Shown piece after piece: positions 1 to 5,286 of a stretch of DNA of 8,153 nucleotides (positions are counted from its first letter, which is position 1; every line of letters starts with the position of its first letter). The position numbers and the translations under genes are program-made. The notes below the pieces were generated by a model, which was not told where the DNA came from, ran no database searches, and worked only from the letters and a program-made list of their open reading frames with translations. This DNA comes from Planctomycetota bacterium (GTDB lineage: Bacteria > Planctomycetota > Phycisphaerae > UBA1845 > PWPN01), in contig CP070790.1 of assembly GCA_020346805.1 (NCBI GenBank), positions 2,913,311 to 2,921,463 on the forward strand, in the 5' to 3' direction.

Positions 1-393
1 AGACGTGTTGACGCGAGTCAGTAGTGATGAATCTTTGAGCGCCATCTTATAGTGAAGGCCATGAGAGTCAGACTCGTACCGGTCCTCGATTATTGTCTCC
101 AAACCCAAGCTGAGATGAGCGTCAAAGCACCTCGGCAAGAAAGGAACAAGCGATTCCAGCAATTGACTCATCGGACTCCTGTTGTCATCGGAAAGAGCTA
201 CAAGCACCGGTAAGTCGCAGTTTGTATATACCAGAGCAACGGCTTTGATGTCCCCGTTGTTCTTTATGGCGTACCATGTCGTATAGGGCCAGAAGAACTC
301 ATCCAGGTCTCCGATCTCATAGATATGTAAAAACGAATCATGGCGAAAAAACACCTCTATTTCCGTTTTGTCATGCAGGCAAATAGGCTTCAT
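1..393 (-). CDS. GNAT-like acetyltransferase, N-terminal part, cut by window edge
   Basis: The frame opens at an ATG at 391-393 and runs without a stop for 131 codons to the first base of the window, so the C-terminus is missing. The translation starts MKPICLHDKTEIEVFF and continues with HIYEIGDLDEFFWPYTTWYA, followed by a predicted beta-rich segment (IKAVALVYTN, LPVLVALSDD). The IGDLDEFFWPYTTWY stretch resembles, from memory, the N-terminal domain of a group of bacterial two-domain GNAT N-acetyltransferases. The acetyl-CoA-binding motif would lie in the missing C-terminal half, so catalysis cannot be judged. Only a weak GAAG-type ribosome binding site precedes the ATG. The gene is 59 bp after the hydrolase stop on the same strand and could be the last gene of the kdsB transcript. 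Its G+C (about 47% by hand count) is lower than that of pyrG. The substrate is unknown. Confidence 0.7.
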   Translation of the reverse strand, partial: MKPICLHDKTEIEVFFRHDSFLHIYEIGDLDEFFWPYTTWYAIKNNGDIKAVALVYTNCDLPVLVALSDDNRSPMSQLLESLVPFLPRCFDAHLSLGLETIIEDRYESDSHGLHYKMALKDSSLLTRVNTS

Positions 394-452
394 TATTCTT
401 CACAATCACCAATGAGTATTGGGTTATTTTTTCTGGTTAACTCTAGAAATTG

Positions 453-1319
453 TTATTGTACGCATCGTTCAAAAAATTGCAGCAACCGCGGGTGAACTTC
501 ATCAACCAACTCATCCATGGCCTGATAATGGTCCGCTCCCTCGATCATCCACAATTCCTTGGAGTCGCCGGCGGCATCGTACAAGCGCTTGGCCGTCCGA
601 GGATCAACCACCCGATCCTTGGTGCCTTGCATGATAAACAGCGGTCGTGGCGCAATCCTGGCTACATAATCGATTGGCTCATATCCCTCAGTAATCAACA
701 GGTGAGGCAGCCACCAGGCGAGGATAAACAACAAAGGATTTCTTCGTATATGCCAGGCCGTGATACGACGGTAATTGTCGAACGCCCCATCAACCGCCAG
801 CCCCCGAATCTCCTGCCGCTCCGCCGCCAGTACAATCCCGACGGCCCCACCCAGCGACTGACCCAAGCCTACAATCCGGTTTGCATCCACGTCCGGACGA
901 TTCAGCAGATAATCCAGGGCCGCATGGGCGTCAGCGATAGTCCCTTCCCGCGTGACCCGACCCTCGGATTGCCCGTAACCGCGATAATCGAAACATAAAA
1001 CATTCCAGCCCTTCGCCGGCAGCCATACGATATGCTCGAAGTGCCCCGTAATATTGCCCGCGTTGCCGTGAAGATGCAGCACCGTGCCTGCCGCCTCGCC
1101 CACCGCGGGAAAATACCAACCATGCAAACGCGGACCACCCTCCGTACCAAACGAAACCGACTCATAAGCAAGCCGATAGTTTTGTGGCGAGCTGTATTTG
1201 GTCGTGGTGGGATAATAAAAAAGACTGTTGCAGGAAAGCATCAAAGTACTCCCAATGCCGATTGCAGGGATTAAAAACGTGTTTTGCCGGGATCGTAATC
1301 GTTCAGTTGTTTCCAGCAA
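453..1319 (-). CDS. Alpha/beta-hydrolase lipoprotein (BEM46/ABHD13-like)
   Basis: This is a serine hydrolase of the alpha/beta fold, 288 residues, probably exported and lipid-anchored. Residues 14-29 are hydrophobic and end at Cys30 in a relaxed lipobox (MLSC), followed by NSLFYYP, a typical mature start in this family. The oxyanion motif HGNAGN is at 84-89, the DYRGYG turn at 111-116, and the nucleophile elbow GQSLGG places Ser155. Asp235 (GTKDRVVD) and His264 (ADHYQ) complete the triad. The start is TTG at 1319: no ATG lies upstream in frame before the signal peptide, and GAGAGG sits 5 nt before it. The start lies inside the last codons of the upstream peptidase gene (17-bp overlap), suggesting translational coupling. 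The natural substrate (ester, lipid or peptide) cannot be read from the sequence. The fold and triad are clear; the lipoprotein call is likely but rests on an imperfect lipobox. Confidence 0.92.
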   Translation of the reverse strand: MLETTERLRSRQNTFLIPAIGIGSTLMLSCNSLFYYPTTTKYSSPQNYRLAYESVSFGTEGGPRLHGWYFPAVGEAAGTVLHLHGNAGNITGHFEHIVWLPAKGWNVLCFDYRGYGQSEGRVTREGTIADAHAALDYLLNRPDVDANRIVGLGQSLGGAVGIVLAAERQEIRGLAVDGAFDNYRRITAWHIRRNPLLFILAWWLPHLLITEGYEPIDYVARIAPRPLFIMQGTKDRVVDPRTAKRLYDAAGDSKELWMIEGADHYQAMDELVDEVHPRLLQFFERCVQ

Positions 1320-2376
1320 GTATACCTCTCAGAAAACCAACCGGATCATTTGCGCCGGCGGCTTGAGAAAAAATAGTCAAGGCCTGAAACCAGTCACCTC
1401 CGACCATCTCATAGATCCCTTCATATACTTCCGGATCGCTATTGTAACGCACATTAACCAGCAGAAATGCATTATTATAATTAAATTCTGTGTATCGCTC
1501 GTATGCCTCTTTATCGTTTATTAAGGGTAATACGTCGGCGGCAAAGCGATTTCTTGCCGACTCAAAAATCTCCTCCCTGGCCGCTAGCTTTTCATCATAA
1601 CTGAGGCCGCTGCTATAAACCTCGTTAACTTCCGCCGTAAGTTCCTGCAGGAAGACATTGAAACGATCATCATCCTCAAACGTTTGTTCGGCCTCGTCGG
1701 CCAACGGCGAATCCGAACCGAACTCCGACCGAATAAATTCGATGGCACCCTTCCGCCCCACAAAAGTGGCCAGCGACTCATTGAAAACCGAATCCCCTAG
1801 TTTGTAGATGGTATTGTGCAACAGCTCATGCATAACCGTTTCAGCCAGCGTGGCCAGATCGCGCCTCAGCATCGAGGATGTGATCGGGTCCGGCACTATG
1901 GCCAGGCTGTAGGAGTCTACCTCATAAATCATTGTGTCATAACCCAACGCAACCAGACGATCACGCTCGACAACCGCCTGATCGAAAACAAAAAACACAA
2001 AATAGGGCATCGAACCCACAACAGGAAGTTCAAATATATAAGGCTCGAACACATCTTTTTTTGAAGCGTTCAGGTTCCAGGCCAGCGCTTCATCGCCGAT
2101 GTTCAAAAAACCTTGGTAACTGTTACCAATATTGAGCCCTATAACCTCACCGGCGTAGTCCCGAGCCCGAATCACAAAGGCAAGTTTTTCCCGTTGCTCC
2201 TCGCTCAGCGCGGGATCATTTAATCCATCTTCAATGGGAACGGTAGAGGCTAGAAGCAAAAGCTCGCCGGTCGCATCCGAAAGCAGATACCCGATCGGCA
2301 TGCAACCGGTAGCGGATATTATCAGCAAATATAATGCTACGGCACAGATAAAAGGGAATTTACAAATTCGATACAT
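1303..2376 (-). CDS. Putative aminopeptidase lipoprotein (PF10023-like zinc peptidase)
   Basis: The 357-residue protein has a signal peptide (hydrophobic residues about 9-22) ending at Cys25 in an ATGC lipobox, so it is probably a lipoprotein facing the periplasm. The mature start (GYLLSDATGELLLLAS) and the later Asn-Glu-Ser motif match my memory of the putative aminopeptidase family PF10023. The zinc site is visible: HELLH gives His183, Glu184 and His187, and FNESLATFV gives Glu200 as the likely third ligand, a gluzincin arrangement. Other family-like pieces are SYQGFLNIG (86-94), WNLNAS (100-105), LPVVGSMPY (117-125) and SMLRRD (168-173). Peptidase activity is inferred from the motif; the substrate is unknown. 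The ATG start has only a weak ribosome binding site. The gene lies 72 bp after pyrG and its last 17 bp overlap the hydrolase gene. An extended -10 box in that gap may give it a separate promoter. Confidence 0.85.
   Translation of the reverse strand: MYRICKFPFICAVALYLLIISATGCMPIGYLLSDATGELLLLASTVPIEDGLNDPALSEEQREKLAFVIRARDYAGEVIGLNIGNSYQGFLNIGDEALAWNLNASKKDVFEPYIFELPVVGSMPYFVFFVFDQAVVERDRLVALGYDTMIYEVDSYSLAIVPDPITSSMLRRDLATLAETVMHELLHNTIYKLGDSVFNESLATFVGRKGAIEFIRSEFGSDSPLADEAEQTFEDDDRFNVFLQELTAEVNEVYSSGLSYDEKLAAREEIFESARNRFAADVLPLINDKEAYERYTEFNYNNAFLLVNVRYNSDPEVYEGIYEMVGGDWFQALTIFSQAAGANDPVGFLRGILAGNN
1325..1330 (-). promoter_or_regulatory. Ribosome binding site deciding the TTG start of the hydrolase
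   Basis: GAGAGG on the minus strand lies 5 nt before the TTG at 1319, inside the 3' end of the upstream gene. It supports the TTG start, because the next in-frame ATG (codon 27) would remove the signal peptide. Confidence 0.65.
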
Positions 2377-2421
2377 AGAGGTACTACCAACAATAAAGTT
2401 TCGTCACATCTTGCCCGGATA

Positions 2422-2430
2422 ATTATAGCA
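2422..2430 (-). promoter_or_regulatory. Candidate internal promoter (extended -10) before the peptidase gene
   Basis: On the minus strand the gap after pyrG contains TGCTATAAT, a perfect extended -10 (TG-N-TATAAT). No good -35 is present at the usual spacing, as expected for extended -10 promoters. Transcription would begin near 2415, leaving a leader of about 40 nt before the peptidase ATG. It would let the lipoprotein pair be expressed apart from kdsB-pyrG. Sequence match only. Confidence 0.45.
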
Positions 2431-2448
2431 GACGCTTGGTGTCGATGG

Positions 2449-4224
2449 TTATTTGGCGGATTTGGCGGCCTTGGTACCGGATTGCCGGGCGGTTCGCTCC
2501 TGCCGTCGGTCGGAATAGTCCAACGCCGCCCTGACCAACCCCATGAACAACGGCTGGGGCCGCAATGGCCGGGATTGCAGTTCCGGATGAGCCTGCGTAC
2601 CAATGAAATAAGGATGTACCTCTACCGGCAATTCCAGAATCTGCATGATTGGATAGTCCGGAGCCTTGCCGGAAAAAACCATGCCTCCCGCCTCAAGCCG
2701 CTCAATGTATTTCGGATCCACTTCGTAGCGGTGCCGGAAACGCATCCGGATTTCCGGGGCCCCGTTGAAAAGCCGCCAGGCCTGAGTGTTGGGCTTTATC
2801 AGCATATCCCGACCACCCAGCCTCATGTTACCACCCAATCCCTCAATCTGTTTTTGTTCCGGTAGAATATCGATCACCGCATGCGGAGTGTCCTGATCGA
2901 GTTCCGTACTATTGGCATCTTCCAGACCACACACATTACGGGCAAATTCGATAACCGCCATCTGGAAACCATAACAAAGACCCAAATAGGGAAGTCCGTT
3001 TTCACGGGCATGTTTGATGCAAGCGATCTTGCCTTCCGTCCCCCGAATTCCGAAACCGCCGGGAACAATAATTCCATCCACATGAGCCAGCACCTGGCCC
3101 GCCGTCTCATCGGTCACATCCGTGGTATCCACCCATTCGATCTGGACGTGACATCCCTGGTTGGTGCCCGCATGTTCGAGGGCATGGATAATACTGGCGT
3201 AGCTGTCCCGCACCGATGTGTATTTACCCATGATCCCGATGCGTATCTCGCGTTTCGCCGATCGAATACGCTGAACGAAATCGTTCCAGGCCTGGCGGGC
3301 CGCAGTTTCGCTTTCCGGGTGAATGCGATCTTCAATCTTTAACAGCTTGATTACCGCCTCATCCAAACCCGCCCCACGCAGCATGTCGGGAATCAGATAT
3401 ATACTCTCGCTATCGTGCATGGAGAAGACGTTTTCAATGCGGACGTTACTGTAGAGGGCCAGTTTTTCACGTACCTTATGGGAAACCGGCTCTCGACCTC
3501 GGCAGGCCAGAATGTGAGGCTGAATACCGGCGGCCAGCAAACGCTTGATCCCCAACTGAGCGGCCTTGGATTTCTGTTCGCCCAGCATCGGCGGCGAAAT
3601 AATATAGGTAAGCGCCACAAAGGCGCAGGAATCGGGCCCTTCCTCAAAGGCCAACTCCCGCATGGCTTCGATAAAATAGGCGTTCTCCACGTCTCCTACC
3701 GTCCCGCCAATCTCTACGAAAACCACGTCGGCATCAGTGACCACCGCCAGCTCGCGTAACTTGATCTTAACCTCACCCGTAACGTGTGGGATCATCTGAA
3801 CGTCGCGGCCCAGATAGCTACCCTTCCGCTCCTTATCCAGCACCCGAGTGAATATCTGACCGCTGGTGGCAAAATGAAGCCGGGACAGATCCTGATCCAG
3901 CATCCGCTCGTATGTCCCAAGGTCCATGTCCGTTTCCATCCCGTCGTCCAGCACAAAAACCTCACCGTGCCGATAGGGATTCAACGTCCCCGAATCCACG
4001 TTCAGGTAACCCTCCAGCTTCATCGGAGCCACCGTCAGTCCTTTGTCCTGCAGGCACTTGGCCAGCGAGCTGGAGAAGATACCTTTACCCAGACCGCTCA
4101 TTACCGTACCGAAAACTATGACATATTTGGTCTTGCCTGGTTTGTAACCGGCCGGCATCGGGGCGTAGAACTCCGTCTCGTCCGTGACGTTGCTCAATGA
4201 TGACAACATCTGCTCGGCATCCAT
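2449..4224 (-). CDS. pyrG: CTP synthase, glutamine-hydrolysing, divergent subfamily
   Basis: It converts UTP to CTP using ATP and glutamine in the cytoplasm. The synthetase domain (about 33-300) has the P-loop SGLGKG (43-48), Lys69, the Mg ligands Asp101 (TDMDLG) and Glu171 (VEIGGTVGD), and Lys218/Lys220/Gln223 of the UTP site. The class I glutamine amidotransferase domain (about 326-570) has PGGFGIRG (388-395), nucleophile Cys417 (GLCYGFQ), and His546/Glu548 (AHPE). At 591 residues it exceeds the usual 530-550: about 30 extra N-terminal residues and a basic Ala/Lys tail. Usual motifs are altered: VTGG becomes VFGT, KLDPY becomes KLEGY (69-73), KTKPTQ becomes KSKAAQ (218-223), IESLPF becomes VENAYF (179-184). 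All catalytic residues I can check remain, so activity is expected. AAGGG lies 10 nt before the ATG. It lies 69 bp after kdsB, whose product consumes CTP. Confidence 0.96.
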   Translation of the reverse strand: MDAEQMLSSLSNVTDETEFYAPMPAGYKPGKTKYVIVFGTVMSGLGKGIFSSSLAKCLQDKGLTVAPMKLEGYLNVDSGTLNPYRHGEVFVLDDGMETDMDLGTYERMLDQDLSRLHFATSGQIFTRVLDKERKGSYLGRDVQMIPHVTGEVKIKLRELAVVTDADVVFVEIGGTVGDVENAYFIEAMRELAFEEGPDSCAFVALTYIISPPMLGEQKSKAAQLGIKRLLAAGIQPHILACRGREPVSHKVREKLALYSNVRIENVFSMHDSESIYLIPDMLRGAGLDEAVIKLLKIEDRIHPESETAARQAWNDFVQRIRSAKREIRIGIMGKYTSVRDSYASIIHALEHAGTNQGCHVQIEWVDTTDVTDETAGQVLAHVDGIIVPGGFGIRGTEGKIACIKHARENGLPYLGLCYGFQMAVIEFARNVCGLEDANSTELDQDTPHAVIDILPEQKQIEGLGGNMRLGGRDMLIKPNTQAWRLFNGAPEIRMRFRHRYEVDPKYIERLEAGGMVFSGKAPDYPIMQILELPVEVHPYFIGTQAHPELQSRPLRPQPLFMGLVRAALDYSDRRQERTARQSGTKAAKSAK

Positions 4225-4234
4225 GACTTTTTTT

Positions 4235-4239
4235 CCCTT
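4235..4239 (-). promoter_or_regulatory. Ribosome binding site of pyrG
   Basis: AAGGG on the minus strand lies 10 nt before the ATG at 4224. It favours this start over the in-frame Met at codon 23, which is nearer the conserved core, so the N-terminal extension is probably translated. Confidence 0.5.
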
Positions 4240-4293
4240 ATTAGGCGGTCAATGTTTATCCTTAACGATAATTCCCGCAACACAATGACTTTA

Positions 4294-5046
4294 CTATGGC
4301 GACGAAACACCGGCCCGGTAACGTACCACAAAGGCCTGGTATTGCTCCGGCGTGTCGATACCGGTACTCGCCCGCTCCACCAACGCCATAGCTATCTTGT
4401 ATCCGCCGTACAGCGCCCGTAATTGTTCGAGCTGTTCCACCTGCTCCAGCTCCGTCGGCGGCATACTGCTGAGTTCCAACAGAAAATCACGCCGATACGC
4501 ATAGATACCCAGATGCAGCAGCCATCGGCCCGGATCGTCGGCCTCACCCGCAGTATCCCGCGGGTATGGAATAAGGCTCCGGCTAAAATATAAGGCGTTG
4601 CCCGCTTCATCGATTACCACCTTCACACAGGCGGGATTGTGCAGGTCGTCCCGACTGGTAAATCGGCAGGCCAGCGAACCCATCGGGGCCTCCGGACGCG
4701 ATTGCATCAACTCCACCAGCGTATCGACGGCCTCGGGTTCCATCTCCGGCTCATCGCCCTGGACGTTGACGATCAAATCCGCATTAATCCTGCCGGCCGC
4801 TTCGGCCACACGGTCCGTGCCCGTGTTATGATCCCGGCGGGTCATGATTGCCTCACCCCCAAAAGCCCGTACCGCATCCGCGATCCGCTCATCATCCGTA
4901 GCCACCACCACTCGGTCCACCAACCGGGCACCAGAAACAGCCTCATATACGTGCTGAATCAAGGATTTGCCGGTCGAATTGGCGAGAGGTTTCCCAGGGA
5001 ATCGCGTGGATGCGTAACGGGCGGGTATAATCGCAACGACGGACAA
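4294..5046 (-). CDS. kdsB: 3-deoxy-manno-octulosonate cytidylyltransferase (CMP-Kdo synthetase)
   Basis: KdsB activates Kdo with CTP to give CMP-Kdo and pyrophosphate, the sugar donor for LPS inner-core synthesis; it acts in the cytoplasm. The 250-residue length is normal. Motifs run in the expected order: IPARYASTRFPGKPL (7-21), the CTP-binding loop; VVVATDDERI (46-55); TGTDRVAE (75-82); NVQGDEP (94-100) with metal ligand Asp98; VKVV (141-144); YFSRSLIPYPR (153-163); HLGIYAYRR (178-186); LEQLRAL (206-212); and GIDTPE (229-234) with metal ligand Asp231. The start is TTG at 5046. AAGG lies 8 nt upstream, no in-frame ATG precedes it, and the protein then begins at the usual place for the family. 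A strong promoter lies about 50 bp upstream, so kdsB heads the transcript containing pyrG. Its presence shows that the organism makes Kdo and hence an LPS-type outer membrane. Confidence 0.97.
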   Translation of the reverse strand: MSVVAIIPARYASTRFPGKPLANSTGKSLIQHVYEAVSGARLVDRVVVATDDERIADAVRAFGGEAIMTRRDHNTGTDRVAEAAGRINADLIVNVQGDEPEMEPEAVDTLVELMQSRPEAPMGSLACRFTSRDDLHNPACVKVVIDEAGNALYFSRSLIPYPRDTAGEADDPGRWLLHLGIYAYRRDFLLELSSMPPTELEQVEQLEQLRALYGGYKIAMALVERASTGIDTPEQYQAFVVRYRAGVSSP

Positions 5047-5054
5047 GATCTGAA

Positions 5055-5060
5055 CCTTAT
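5055..5060 (-). promoter_or_regulatory. Ribosome binding site deciding the TTG start of kdsB
   Basis: ATAAGG on the minus strand is 8 nt before the TTG at 5046. With no in-frame ATG upstream and the conserved IPARYAST motif starting at residue 7, it fixes TTG as the start. Confidence 0.65.
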
Positions 5061-5099
5061 CCCGAAAATTCCAAAATTCTAATAACGGAACAATCGACG

Positions 5100-5128
5100 A
5101 TACTAATCGACCTTTGCACCTTTGTCAA
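5100..5128 (-). promoter_or_regulatory. Sigma70-type promoter of the kdsB-pyrG transcript
   Basis: On the minus strand a consensus -35 TTGACA (5128-5123) is followed after exactly 17 bp by TAGTAT (5105-5100), 4 of 6 matches to TATAAT. Transcription would begin near 5093, giving a leader of about 47 nt to the kdsB TTG. The heptamer ACCTTTG (plus strand) occurs twice with 8-bp period at 5110-5116 and 5118-5124, inside the spacer and touching the -35. CTTTG-T-CAAAG (5120-5130) is an 11-bp palindrome over the -35. These may be operator half-sites. No regulator is identified. Confidence 0.65.
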
Positions 5129-5200
5129 AGTATTGACGCTAATCTCCATCGCGTACAACAGGTTCGCATGTGAGAATCGGCGCTGCTTTTGTGATACATC

Positions 5201-5229
5201 TTGCCTGCAAAGCAATCTCCAAGTACTAT
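5201..5229 (+). promoter_or_regulatory. Candidate sigma70-type promoter of the permease gene
   Basis: TTGCCT (5201-5206) and TACTAT (5224-5229) are 17 bp apart and each match 4 of 6 consensus bases. Transcription would begin near 5236, about 50 nt before the permease ATG. It is weaker than the divergent kdsB promoter, whose -35 box lies about 70 bp to the left. Both promoters share the 240-bp intergenic region 5047-5286. Confidence 0.45.
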
Positions 5230-5275
5230 TTTCCCATCGGCGCGGTTTAAATAATAACAATTCACGGGGTTTGAA

Positions 5276-5281
5276 AGGGAG
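5276..5281 (+). promoter_or_regulatory. Ribosome binding site of the permease gene
   Basis: AGGGAG lies 5 nt before the ATG at 5287. It is the strongest Shine-Dalgarno-like sequence in the window and fixes the permease start. Confidence 0.7.
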
Positions 5282-5286
5282 TACAC

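Noticed and set aside
403..426. Hairpin CCAAT-gagt-ATTGG followed by a T-rich run on the plus strand, as an intrinsic terminator
   Set aside because: The stem is only 5 bp and AT-rich, and no plus-strand gene ends nearby; for the minus-strand genes the run is of A, not T.
450..998. 182-codon open frame on the plus strand
   Set aside because: It is antisense to the alpha/beta-hydrolase, whose motifs are unmistakable; the translation has no recognisable domain and is rich in Arg, Pro and Gln, as expected for a shadow frame.
2482..4200. Several plus-strand open frames of 69-153 codons
   Set aside because: All lie opposite pyrG, which is intact along its full length; none shows a motif or a convincing ribosome binding site.
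5047..5286. A riboswitch or purine/pyrimidine leader control before kdsB or the permease
   Set aside because: The predicted leaders are only about 50 nt and show no strong hairpins or known riboswitch core.
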